Made by a program: the position numbers and the translations under genes. Shown piece by piece: positions 34,396 through 42,828 of a DNA stretch of 64,000 nt (positions are counted from its first letter, which is position 1; each line of letters opens with the position of its first letter). A model generated the notes under the pieces. It did no database searches, had not been told where the DNA came from, and worked only from the letters and a program-made list of their open reading frames with translations. The DNA comes from Micrococcaceae bacterium. GTDB lineage: Bacteria; Actinomycetota; Actinomycetes; Actinomycetales; Micrococcaceae. Where the stretch lies: positions 20,712 to 84,711 of the forward strand of contig JABXHI010000073.1 in the NCBI GenBank assembly GCA_013393415.1, in the 5' to 3' direction.

Positions 34396-35784
34396 CTAGG
34401 TCTGAGAATTCACAAGTGGCTTCTCTTCAGCACGCGGTTGTTTTGTCTTTCGCTGTTGCGAGCGTTTGAGTACGCCAAGTGAGCCGCCAAGAATGCCCAA
34501 AGGAACGAGGAGGACAAGGAAGAAGCCGCCAAGGCCTATTCCTGCGCCAGCTACGACTCCTCCAGCTGCGCCAAGCCCTGCCGATCCGAGTCGTGCATAA
34601 AGCTCCATGACGCCCAGGCCGGTGCCCTTGAGGTCAGCTGGATAAGCCTCGACCGTGAGCATATTGCGTGTCGGGCCCACGGCCGCAGGGATGAAGAAAC
34701 CTGCCGCTGTCAACGTGATGAGCAAGGTGCCGAAGCTGGCGTCCGAAGTGACGCTTACCAGGATTGCGGTAAGGGCTGCAAGAGTTATAGCTGCCGCGAC
34801 TGTACGATACATCGGTAGTTTGACCAGCACCGAACCCAGGAGGAGCATGCTCAGTACGCTGGCAAAGCCGTAGAGTGCGAAGATGGTGCTGCTCTGGGCG
34901 GTATCCATGCCGGGGGAGGGCTGCTGCAAGAGTAGCGGTAAGTACTGCACAATGACCATCTGGGTTCCCAAAGAAAAGAATGCAAAAAGCCATAAGGCGA
35001 TCGTGGTTCGCCGGAAGGTAGCCGTGAGAAGCTGTTTCATTCCGCGGGTGGAGTGACTGGAGATTTCCGCACCCACCAGGTCGATGTTTTCGACGTTAAT
35101 TTGTGGGTTGATTCGCCGCAGCGCGTGGCGCGCACGGCCGTGATGTCCTTTGTGGGCCAAGAGTGTTGGGGATTCGGGGATGATGAGCCAAATCAGCCCA
35201 ATGAAAATGAGCGGAAGGATGCCGCCCAGGTACATGAGGGTTTGCCACCCCAGGGTAGGGAGTACAAACCCTGCCAGGACCGCACCGAGTGAGGTGCCGA
35301 TTCCAAGTCCAGCATATGAGGCGGCAACCATGGCGGCCCGCTGTTTTCCAGGAATGAGGTCTGATAGCAGTGCAACGCCGGTCGGTAGGACTGCACCAAC
35401 GCCTAGGCACGCGAGGAAACGCCAGGTCATGAACATATTGAAGTCTAGTGAGGTGCCACCGAGCCCAGTTCCGATCGCAAAGAGTAGACCGGCAGCAATC
35501 AGTACCACCTTCCGGCCTAAGGCGTCTGATAGGCGTCCAGAAATCAGGGCGCCGATGCCCATAAAGATAAAGCCGCCAGTGACAACGATGGAAATTCCCC
35601 CGCCGACCGAGAGGCCCCACTCAGCGATAAGGGAGGGAAAGATGTGGCTGACGATTGTAGCGTCCATGCCATCAGTAACAAATAGGAAGAAGAGGAGGCC
35701 GAAAAATAGCCAGTGGCGCCAGTTGAGGCCACCGACATTTATGGCATCCGACAACGTGTGTCCAGTGAGAGCTTTGGTAGACAT
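34396..35784 (-). CDS. MFS transporter, aromatic-acid:H+ symporter (PcaK/BenK-like)
   Basis: A 462-aa twelve-helix transporter with MFS signatures: FVTDGMDATIVSHIFPSLIA in the first helix (the Asp-Gly-x-Asp motif of the AAHS group), GRLSDALGRKVVLIAAGLLF between helices 2 and 3, and WRFLACLGVGAVLPTGVALL. It would import an aromatic acid or alkylphenol with protons. I chose the ATG at 35784 with AAGG; the longer frame (to 35991) runs across the regulatory region. It is divergent from the TetR gene with two operator-like repeats between. Confidence 0.88.
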   Translation of the reverse strand: MSTKALTGHTLSDAINVGGLNWRHWLFFGLLFFLFVTDGMDATIVSHIFPSLIAEWGLSVGGGISIVVTGGFIFMGIGALISGRLSDALGRKVVLIAAGLLFAIGTGLGGTSLDFNMFMTWRFLACLGVGAVLPTGVALLSDLIPGKQRAAMVAASYAGLGIGTSLGAVLAGFVLPTLGWQTLMYLGGILPLIFIGLIWLIIPESPTLLAHKGHHGRARHALRRINPQINVENIDLVGAEISSHSTRGMKQLLTATFRRTTIALWLFAFFSLGTQMVIVQYLPLLLQQPSPGMDTAQSSTIFALYGFASVLSMLLLGSVLVKLPMYRTVAAAITLAALTAILVSVTSDASFGTLLITLTAAGFFIPAAVGPTRNMLTVEAYPADLKGTGLGVMELYARLGSAGLGAAGGVVAGAGIGLGGFFLVLLVPLGILGGSLGVLKRSQQRKTKQPRAEEKPLVNSQT

Positions 35785-35834
35785 TTTTAAACCTTGCATG
35801 AAACTAGGAGTTGGCTGACCGTCCTGCGATACAG

Positions 35835-35850
35835 GCCGTGTCGTATCGAA
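35835..35850. promoter_or_regulatory. operator-like site F in the MFS/TetR intergenic region
   Basis: GCCGT-GTCGTA-TCGAA; the central CG and right arm TCGAA match the regulon motif, the left arm does not. It lies 51 bp before the MFS start and matches site G at 13 of 16 positions. Confidence 0.5.
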
Positions 35851-35929
35851 TATACATGAAGAGTCAGTGTTATGCATCACATTTATTGAAGTTTTTTCTG
35901 GAGCGTTTTGTGATGGCGATCCAAAGGTG

Positions 35930-35957
35930 ACCGTATCGCATCGAATAGATGTAGTAT
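35930..35957 (+). promoter_or_regulatory. TetR promoter with operator-like site G
   Basis: Site G (35930-35945) reads ACCGT-ATCGCA-TCGAA. The -10 TAGTAT (35952-35957) lies 7 bp before the TetR ATG, so the mRNA is probably leaderless: no ribosome binding site is present. The site overlaps the -35 to -10 interval, consistent with autorepression. Confidence 0.5.
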
Positions 35958-35964
35958 CGGCTGC

Positions 35965-36552
35965 ATGGCAGTACGTAGTGAAGCAAGTCATAAGGCGATT
36001 CTTGATGCAACGATGGAACTCCTAGACCCAGATAGCGGCGAGGGAATATCGGTGCAGAAGCTATCGATTGAACGAATAGCTCGAGTGGCCGGTGTCAGTA
36101 AGACCACGATCTATCGGTGGTGGCCCAGTAAAGTTGCGGTCGTTATTGATAGTTTCGTAGCCAGCCATATTGCGCGTACTCCCATACGCGAGGATTTGCC
36201 AGGACTCGAGGCGCTACGCGAGCATATGGGGGCGCTTGTCGAGACGTACGCGAGCCATGAGGGGCGTCTTGTCTCGCAACTGATCGCCGAGTGCCAGCAC
36301 GATGAGAGTGCGATGAACGAGTTCAAGGAACGGTTTTGGCATAATCGGCGTGACGCGGCTGTCTCGATAATCCGGCGTGCCCAAGAAGAAGGGGGTATCT
36401 GGTCGGAACTGGACCCTGTTGGTGTTGCCGATTTAATATACGCTCCGATTTATTTCCGCTTACTGTTCCAATCCGGGCGCTTGGAGCGAGCGTGGAGCGA
36501 CCGGGTCCTTGATCTAGCGTTGGCTGGTTTGACCCCGCGTGAGAACGCCTGA
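35965..36552 (+). CDS. TetR family transcriptional regulator, likely regulator of the catabolic cluster
   Basis: The 195-aa repressor has an N-terminal helix-turn-helix (about 20-60): QKLSIERIARVAGVSKTTIY then RWWPSKVAVVIDSFVA; the C-terminal part resembles TetR_C_11. The ATG at 35965 lacks a ribosome binding site and follows a -10 by 7 bp, fitting leaderless expression. It is divergent from the MFS gene. Sites in its own promoter and before the transporter resemble those at the other catabolic promoters, which makes it the leading candidate for the cluster repressor (inference). Confidence 0.88.
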   Translation: MAVRSEASHKAILDATMELLDPDSGEGISVQKLSIERIARVAGVSKTTIYRWWPSKVAVVIDSFVASHIARTPIREDLPGLEALREHMGALVETYASHEGRLVSQLIAECQHDESAMNEFKERFWHNRRDAAVSIIRRAQEEGGIWSELDPVGVADLIYAPIYFRLLFQSGRLERAWSDRVLDLALAGLTPRENA

Positions 36553-36941
36553 GTGCCGGTTCTCTGAGTTGCTGTCCGGGCTTTGTATGAGAGGTTGCTT
36601 TGCAGGTTTTGGGCATTTTGGAGGCGATCACGGTGAGGGCTTGGACAGTGCGGCCTATCAGAGCTTTAATCAGCGGCTAGGGCCATTGCACCAAGGTAGG
36701 CCGGTGATAAATCGCCTTGCTTTGTCGTGGGCGATGAGGTTGATGTGAACGTAATGTTTTCCGACCGGGACCTCAGCGTCGGTCAGTGGGGAAGACGCGT
36801 ACGCGGAAGAACAACAATCCATCTGGGCGCAGTCCTATACGGCCACGATGATTGGGCCGTCGAAAACGCTGACGTGCGCAGGATTGACCACGTTGCCCAC
36901 ACCGGTGACCTACCCGGAAGCGGCTTTGTTGCAGAAGGGGC
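36553..36941. other. noncoding, partly duplicated DNA before channel copy B
   Basis: The first 170 bp show no gene. From 36727 the DNA matches the end of the DUF218 gene and then the spacer next to channel copy A (GGAAGAACAACAATCCATCT). Confidence 0.5.
36727..36790 (+). pseudogene. fragment of a second DUF218-type gene (C-terminal piece)
   Basis: The frame reads GDEVDVNVMFSDRDLSVGQWG, matching residues about 165-186 of the intact protein at 4609-5235 with two substitutions. Upstream sequence does not match. It lies on the left side of channel copy B, in the same arrangement as at the first locus. Confidence 0.75.
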
Positions 36942-37785
36942 TTATTGGCGCAGATTCTTAGGGAGCGGAGCGGTGCGGCTGCGTTCGGCTGAGGACGCCT
37001 CTTCCGCCACTGGCTCACGACGCAGAAAGAAAGCGCCGATCGTGCCGGCGAGTGTAGCGAACACCACTACAGAGAAAATAGCAAGCACGACATGGAGAAT
37101 GCGGGCGAAGACTGTGTCTGCGCTGAAGCCGGACCCGGTTACCGTCGCCAGCGCGGCCTCGTAGAGGGCATCAAGATAACTCGAGTAATCAGCGAATATG
37201 TACAGTAGCTGACTTGCCGCCAGAATGATGATCGCGGTGACCGCTAGTAGCCAGGCAACCCGATTCGAGAGCAACTTCTCTGCGGATCGTGAACCGCGAA
37301 CTCCCGCCGAGAGCACCCTGCCAAATCGTGCGACGCGCAAGATCCGAAAGGCCCGTAACGCGCGGAAGAATCGGAAAAATGGCACCAGCAGAAAAATAAC
37401 CTGCCACCAGTTTTTGCGCCAAAAGTTGCCTTGGAACCGAGCAATATACGCTCGCAAGAAGAACTCGGCGACGAACACACCCCAAAGGCCCCAACTGACG
37501 ACCGTGAGCACCACTTGGCCGGTTGGGTCTGTGACAAGGAGCTGTGCGAGTACGACCAGGAGGAAAATGATGCCTAGGACGCCCATCGGGCGGTCAAGGC
37601 GTTGTGCGAGATATTCTGCATCGATGAGCCGCTGTTGATCGTCAGCCATCAGTCACTCCCTCCGTCAACGTTCTGAGCTAAGAAACCTGCTCAAAGGTTA
37701 CCGTTCGAGCATTGCACGGAATGCGCCGAGACCCCAAGGGCAGGTGCTCCACCAAGCAACGGTATTTGTCGAGACGCCTCCTCAC
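36791..37785. repeat. segmental duplication, copy B (channel gene and flanks)
   Basis: Partner of 5292-6241 in the same orientation; it has one short expansion in the spacer (36870-36940). It ends at the shared GTCGAGACGCCTCCTCAC, exactly where the middle fragment of the DUF218 gene begins. Confidence 0.9.
36942..37649 (-). CDS. voltage-gated ion-channel-like membrane protein, copy B (235 aa)
   Basis: Same length and layout as the copy at 5397-6104, with about 22 substitutions by eye, mostly conservative (for example LLRAYVARF to FLRAYIARF). The arginine-rich fourth helix and the unusual pore segment TVTGSGFSADT are unchanged. Changes gather in the N-terminal tail and the last 25 residues. 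That the frame stays open with conservative changes suggests both copies have been under selection. Confidence 0.8.
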   Translation of the reverse strand: MADDQQRLIDAEYLAQRLDRPMGVLGIIFLLVVLAQLLVTDPTGQVVLTVVSWGLWGVFVAEFFLRAYIARFQGNFWRKNWWQVIFLLVPFFRFFRALRAFRILRVARFGRVLSAGVRGSRSAEKLLSNRVAWLLAVTAIIILAASQLLYIFADYSSYLDALYEAALATVTGSGFSADTVFARILHVVLAIFSVVVFATLAGTIGAFFLRREPVAEEASSAERSRTAPLPKNLRQ

Positions 37786-37992
37786 GGCGGTGGCGGATCT
37801 GGTGCTAGTGACGACCCCGTTCCTCTGTCGCACTACTGGCAATCCGGTGGGCGATAAGGCGTCCCGTGCATTTCACCTGAGGAAGCCATCACGAGTGGTG
37901 AAGCCTATTCCGATTAGTGACGTAGTAGCTGCGGATTCGTGGGTTCACTGCCAACGGTCACTGATGAATATTATGCGTTCCGAACTCGCGGA
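37784..37992 (+). pseudogene. fragment of a second DUF218-type gene (middle piece)
   Basis: About 210 bp match 4883-5090 of the intact gene, including GCATTTCACCTGAGGAAGCC against GTGTTTTACGCCTGAGGAAG and GATGAATATTATGCGTTCCG against GATGAATACCATGCGTTCCG, with frame-breaking indels. It lies on the right of channel copy B, while the C-terminal piece lies on its left, so the gene pieces are in permuted order around the channel. Confidence 0.75.
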
Positions 37993-38360
37993 GCGAGACC
38001 TGCGTGAGTCAGCCTCATGGCCGGTGTTATCTTGGGGTGGAGTGCGTTTCGTGGCCGATCCTCCCTGCGTGACATGGAACGCCAAAATCTTAATCCGACA
38101 GAGTCTACTAAGTGAGCTTCAAAGATTGTCGGTCGAATGGCCGTTGCCGTGGTGAGCCTAGCCGCAGTAGTACCGCTGTCCTGTGGCTCAGCATCCCGTT
38201 GAGACGAAGCCACGCAGATGTCCTCGTGATTTCCTAATTTGAAGGTGATTCTGCATGCCGAGACCTTGATTTTTTTCGGCTGTTGGGCTCCGATCGCGAA
38301 TTACCATGACGGCGGCGGGGGAGAGGGACATGGAGTTTGCACCGATAGAAAACGGGGTCA
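37993..38360. other. decayed DNA with a short O-antigen-ligase-like scrap
   Basis: At 38014-38053 the plus strand reads LMAGVILGWSAF, matching FMGGVILGWSGF at the end of the truncated polymerase-like gene near 4355. The rest (to 38360) shows no gene. The scrap implies that the ancestral duplicated block also covered the end of that gene. Confidence 0.45.
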
Positions 38361-38520
38361 TCATAAAAGGGCGTGTGGTTGATCTCTGAATCCGCGGTGC
38401 CAGAGCAGTACTTGGGTGAGGCAGTGCAGGATGTTTCGGAAACCCAGAGCGGTGCCGCGGAGGTATTCGATTCTGCCAAATGCTGCTCGTAGAGCCTCCT
38501 GGACGATCAAGGTTGTGAAG
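38361..38520 (-). pseudogene. C-terminal remnant of an ISL3-type transposase
   Basis: Read leftward, the frame gives LRAAFGRIEYLRGTALGFRN then HCLTQVLLWHRGFRDQ and a stop at 38361. The Gly-Arg-Ile-Glu-x-Leu-Arg-Gly-x-Ala-Leu-Gly-Phe-Arg-Asn pattern is the C-terminal signature of ISL3 (IS1001/IS1165) transposases. The rest of the element is missing. Confidence 0.7.
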
Positions 38521-38848
38521 TAGGGCACTACGAAATGAATGGCCTAGAGATTTCTATATTGGTCTTGGAGGCGGAGCTTACACAGGACCTTGTAACGGTC
38601 CCTTCCATTGCAATCTGACGCCATTTCCGCTGTGGAGCGAAGCTTTGGAATCGCCCAGAATGTACAACGACAACGAGGCTAAGATTGTCGGGTAGTCGTG
38701 TGGCGTGGGACCCTCGGCCTACCCTTATATGATCGTTTGAAACTGCGATGCTTTAGGATCGGCGAGTTTCAGTTTGGACATCAATTTGCCCATAATTTAT
38801 CGGCAGGGAAATTACCAGTGGTCCTCGCCTGAGTTAGGAGAAAAGTAA
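38521..38848. other. spacer upstream of the Septu-like operon
   Basis: No gene is seen. The part after about 38700 is AT-richer and should carry the promoter of the downstream operon (for instance around TTGGACATCAATTTGCCCAT), but no clear -10/-35 pair with standard spacing could be fixed. Confidence 0.35.
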
Positions 38849-40363
38849 TTGAGACCCCGGATCAATTTTGTCGTCGAGAACGTTGGTGATGGGCCAAGTT
38901 CTACCTCTAATACGTTCACCTTAGTCCGTGATAACTGGGATGATTTCCGGTTTAAAACCATGTACGTCCTGCATTATACGAACCGGAAGCGAGAGAGCAT
39001 AGAAATCGGGGCGCTTAAAATTGGTGAATTTGATCTCGGAAATCGAGGTGGGAGTCCGACGCTTCCAGCTTCGTTTAAGGCACTCGGTGCTGGTCAGTTT
39101 TCTCTTGGACAAGAACGAGAATATTATGAGAGGTTGCGGGATTTAGACGGAGAACTCGGACAGATGGTGCTGGAGGCCTTGAACGATATCGCACTGGACG
39201 AGAATCTTTTTGAGAGGGCGTTCGAAGAACGGGTGACGACAGCGTCTCTGTTTAGGAACATCACGTCAGGTACGGTCCAAGGACAGTTTCGACGCATCGC
39301 ATTGGGCGGGGCAGCTTTAACGAGTTACGATTTCAGCTATTTGTATCCCGAGCGAGACGGTGTCGGACAGGCCGAATTAGAGTTTCGGGTCGAGCCCGGT
39401 TCCATGCCTCCCTCAAATATTCATGTACTGATAGGGAGCAATGGAGCCGGGAAAACGACTCTACTCCGAAACATGCGAGCCTCGTTGCTTGGCTCCGACT
39501 CCGGAGACGGAAGCTTTTATGATCCCGACCCAGAAGCGGAGGGGATTCCATTTGTTAACCTCGTAACCGTAACGTTTTCCGCATTCGATCCCTTTAACCC
39601 TGCCGAGGATGGTCAGAGTGACGGCGCAACTCTAATGAATCATTATATTGGACTGAAATCCGGGTATACAGAGGAGACAACTAAAACTAACCAGGATCTC
39701 GCAAACGATTTTCTAGAAAGCATTAAATACTGTTGGCAAGGAGCACGACGAACCCGATGGCAACAGGCCGTCGATGTTTTGTGTTCCGACCCCTTACTAG
39801 CGGATTCACATATCATTGAAGCATTGGATACAGCGTCAACGTTGGTCAGTGATGAAGAGATTCTCGAGGCGTTTTCTGTGCTTAGCTCGGGCCACAAGAT
39901 CGTCTTATTGACTGCAACTAAGTTGGTTCAAACGGTCGAAGAGAAAACGCTCATTCTGTTAGACGAGCCAGAGGCACACCTCCACCCACCGTTACTGTCG
40001 GCATTTATCCGGGCTGTTTCTGAATTATTAGAGGATAGAAATGGTGTAGCTATCTTGGCTACACACTCGCCAGTGATTCTGCAAGAGGTGCCTAAAGATT
40101 GTGTTTACCGGATCAGCCGCGTGGGGAACTTGATCAAAGCAGAGCGACTCGGTGTCGAAACTTTTGGGGAGGACGTTGGCACATTAACTTCCGCGGTGTT
40201 TGGACTTGAGGTCACTAAAACCGGATTCCATCGGTTGCTCCTGAAAGCGCTTTCTGAAAGTGATGGTTCGTATAGAGGTGCCCTGCGATTATTCGATCGA
40301 CAACTAGGCGGAGAAGCACGGGCAATATTGCGGAGCCGTTCCTCGAGCGATGGCGGGCAATAA
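38849..40363 (+). CDS. ptuA: AAA ATPase, Septu PtuA-like
   Basis: The 504-aa protein is an OLD/SMC-like AAA_21 ATPase: Walker A GSNGAGKTTLLRNM (about 196-209), a signature-like LSSGHK (about 345), Walker B LILLDEPEAHLHPP (about 368-381) and the switch ILATHSPVIL (about 402-411). The first 180 residues are a separate domain not recognised. A TTG start at 38849 has AGGAG eight bases upstream. The stop overlaps the start of an HNH nuclease gene by one base (TAATG). ATPase plus HNH nuclease is the composition of the Septu anti-phage system (known biology); no reverse transcriptase is present, so it is not a retron. The DNA is AT-richer than neighbours, suggesting transfer. Confidence 0.8.
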   Translation: MRPRINFVVENVGDGPSSTSNTFTLVRDNWDDFRFKTMYVLHYTNRKRESIEIGALKIGEFDLGNRGGSPTLPASFKALGAGQFSLGQEREYYERLRDLDGELGQMVLEALNDIALDENLFERAFEERVTTASLFRNITSGTVQGQFRRIALGGAALTSYDFSYLYPERDGVGQAELEFRVEPGSMPPSNIHVLIGSNGAGKTTLLRNMRASLLGSDSGDGSFYDPDPEAEGIPFVNLVTVTFSAFDPFNPAEDGQSDGATLMNHYIGLKSGYTEETTKTNQDLANDFLESIKYCWQGARRTRWQQAVDVLCSDPLLADSHIIEALDTASTLVSDEEILEAFSVLSSGHKIVLLTATKLVQTVEEKTLILLDEPEAHLHPPLLSAFIRAVSELLEDRNGVAILATHSPVILQEVPKDCVYRISRVGNLIKAERLGVETFGEDVGTLTSAVFGLEVTKTGFHRLLLKALSESDGSYRGALRLFDRQLGGEARAILRSRSSSDGGQ

Positions 40364-41245
40364 TGTATTCTCTTCCACGCCCCACGATTACGGCAAACGA
40401 AATATATAGCGTTTCATTCTCAAAAATTAGATCCGTGGAGTTAAGGGGGCGTCATGAGCTTGAAACCGTGGAAATTCGTCGTGCATCGAAGCAACTCGCA
40501 GAGGCTGCTGAGAGCGGAAATTTGGAAACTCTTGACCCAGAAGACTTCCAGCCTGTAAAAGTCTCCGTTAAGGAAATGGTGAATTTGTTCGAGCGAGGAT
40601 TACAGGCGAAAGCTGCGCCGGGTAGGTGGTTTTATGATGAACTCGTATCGGCGGCGCCCTACGAACAATGCCCTTATTGTGGTGAGCGCAGAATAGAATC
40701 AGTCGACCATTATCTGCCCAAAAAAAGACTACAGCGCTTTATCAGTAGATCCAGGAAATTTGGTGCCTGCTTGCAGCGACTGCAATCGCTTCAAAGGCAG
40801 TTATCGCCCTTCACAAGGTGAGTCGGCGCTGCTTCACCCGTATTTTGACAGCGTGGATGGTTGTCGATGGCTTTATGCAGAGCTTGAAGAAACTCGGCCC
40901 CCGAGAGTTCGTTTTAGAATCAAAACTGAGCATGTTCAAGATGAGGGCACAGCGGCGCGTTTACTGGCACACTTCCGTGTATTCAAGCTGGGGGATTTGT
41001 ACGCTTCTCACGCAGGCCAAGCCATTCGCCGTCTTGAGCAGCGCTTACCAAAAGTTTTTAGAGAGAAGGGTGCGTCGGGAGTGCGCGAACAACTCTTGGA
41101 TGAGGCAGAAATTCACTCGGACGGAAAGACGAATTCGTGGGGCCGCGCGCTTCACGAATGCTTAGCGGAGAGTGATTGGTATTGCTCAGAATATTTCGGC
41201 CAATCAGATGTCCCCAGTCGCATGACAGAACGACCATCTGCGTAA
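40363..41245 (+). pseudogene. ptuB: HNH endonuclease, Septu PtuB-like, frameshifted in a poly-A run
   Basis: The first frame reads to CPYCGERRIESVDHYLPKK, the HNH core with a Cys-x2-Cys pair and the Asp-His. A run of seven A (40720-40726) then throws translation into a frame ending at 40821. Dropping one A restores DYSALSVDPGNLVPACSDCN then RFKGSYRP, the second Cys-x2-Cys pair and the Asn of the HNH motif, and the frame continues to 41245 (about 293 aa in all). Either the gene is mutated, the A7 is a sequencing or assembly error, or full product arises by slippage on the A run. It is the nuclease half of the Septu-like pair. Confidence 0.75.
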
Positions 41246-41469
41246 ACCCGGATCGCGTGCGGCCGCCCTTGGCTGGGCCTTAAAGAATAAGAGTCGGCTT
41301 GAACGGAATCACTTTCGAGCACGTATGAAAGGTTCTGCCGACCACTATTATTAGAAGTTCGATAAGTACCGACGCAGTGCCAAAAACTTCTGCCGCGGCA
41401 CCTACAAGAGCAAAACTAGCCCACATCTTAGAAGTACGACTAGGTCATCCCACTTGCGCCTGTTGCGGA

Positions 41470-42816
41470 TCAATCAAGCGGCACGAATTTGTTAGCGAGC
41501 GGGTCAAATGTTAATGCAGCGTTGAGCGATTTCGGTTTGGCACCCAGCTGCAAACCAATCCAGAACCGCACCATCAAAAGATTATCGCGCAGCGTGTTCA
41601 ACTGCAGAAGAGAGTCACTCTCATTCCGGTCAGGATGCTTTGCGCCCATGAAAGCTGCGGTTGCTCGTTCCGCCCATTCATCGATACCTTCAATAGGGGT
41701 ACTCTCCATATCGTCGGCAATAACCTTCAGGCCAGACTTAAAGCTCATTTGCTTTCGACTGTTAAGATTCTTGCCTTCGTGTTTCTGGGTATCAATGAGA
41801 TAACCGAGTGCTTCCAGCGCAATACCACTCTGTACCAGGCTTGGTTGTCCCCAAGGGTGTTCAGAGCGAAGAATGTTCATTAGTGGTGCGATTACGCGAC
41901 TATAAGTCTTGCGCAGTTGAAGCCAACGAGCTATGCCGCGGGGTCCTATTTCATTATAAGGGAACAGAAAATTTGGAGTTCGCGCCCATGGCTCGTGAGG
42001 CGGAAACCTGTGAGTTTCAACCGGTAACCAACGTTCGCCCATTGCGTCCCCACTGATCGAAGTCTCGGGATCATCTGTCCTTTGTGCACTAAGGCGACTA
42101 ATGCCGAACGGCTTCCAAGCGGTAATCGACACCAAATCGAGGATTGCTTGGTGCACTTCTAAATGTTCACCCCAGGACCGAGCCCGCTTGACGGTTGTAA
42201 AAAGCTCGACCCCCTCATAGGCCAAGAAACTGTCGTTGGGGCGTTCGATTCTCCACGTCGACTTCATTTCAAGATTCAGAGTACGAGCTAATTGTATTGG
42301 TGTCGCATTGTCGAGTTTCATTTCAAAGGATTGCAGTCTATTGGAGTCGCTTATCTCACGTTCAACGGACATACTACTCAGGCGGGTCCAAGCTGCGAGA
42401 GCAGGGAGGTCACTGCGAAGTCCTTGGATTTTTTCATATTTGAGGTGTGTAGCACCTAGCACAGCAAAATTAGCTACAATGCGCCCCTCACCAATTTTGT
42501 GGTTGCAGTGGAAATCAGCGGCCCGGCAACCGACGAGGACGACGGTCCCCCGGGGATCACCCATGAGTAGGACTCGTGGAGGCCTATACTCATATAGTGT
42601 TCGGTCCGGATCATCGCCAAAGTGGATTGTATCGTCTGCCCACCATCTGCCATAGGGGTCTTCCGCACCCCAAACATGCTGCAAAGGAACCGTCAGTTCG
42701 ATGACTTTGCCCGTGTTCTGCAGCATAACGGCAATGCTCTCCGTCCCAGGATTGCCATCAATGAACCATCCGAGCCGCGGTTTTCCTGGTACGAGTTTAT
42801 TCTCAGTGTTCGACAT
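41470..42816 (-). CDS. ApeA-like / HEPN-type protein, candidate defence effector (448 aa)
   Basis: The N-terminal half has the pattern of the ApeA N-terminal domain: a short beta-rich start (GWFIDGNPGTESIAVMLQN), then VVLVGCRAADFHCNHKIGEG and a central block of beta strands. The C-terminal 150 residues are helical (ARWLQLRKTYSRVIAPLMNI, LEALGYLIDTQKHE, LQLNTLRDNLLMVRFWIG), where ApeA proteins have a HEPN nuclease. The typical Arg-x4-His motif is not evident: the candidate reads RDNLLM, so nuclease activity is uncertain. The gene is convergent with the Septu-like pair. Assignment rests on recalled domain patterns and needs profile search. Confidence 0.5.
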   Translation of the reverse strand: MSNTENKLVPGKPRLGWFIDGNPGTESIAVMLQNTGKVIELTVPLQHVWGAEDPYGRWWADDTIHFGDDPDRTLYEYRPPRVLLMGDPRGTVVLVGCRAADFHCNHKIGEGRIVANFAVLGATHLKYEKIQGLRSDLPALAAWTRLSSMSVEREISDSNRLQSFEMKLDNATPIQLARTLNLEMKSTWRIERPNDSFLAYEGVELFTTVKRARSWGEHLEVHQAILDLVSITAWKPFGISRLSAQRTDDPETSISGDAMGERWLPVETHRFPPHEPWARTPNFLFPYNEIGPRGIARWLQLRKTYSRVIAPLMNILRSEHPWGQPSLVQSGIALEALGYLIDTQKHEGKNLNSRKQMSFKSGLKVIADDMESTPIEGIDEWAERATAAFMGAKHPDRNESDSLLQLNTLRDNLLMVRFWIGLQLGAKPKSLNAALTFDPLANKFVPLD

Positions 42817-42828
42817 TGTGCTCGCTAA

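Noticed and set aside
35785..35991. A longer N-terminus for the MFS transporter
   Set aside because: It would cover the operator region and add residues with no membrane or family features; the internal ATG has a ribosome binding site.
38849..41245. A retron with PtuAB effectors
   Set aside because: No reverse transcriptase gene or msr/msd-like repeat was found near the pair.
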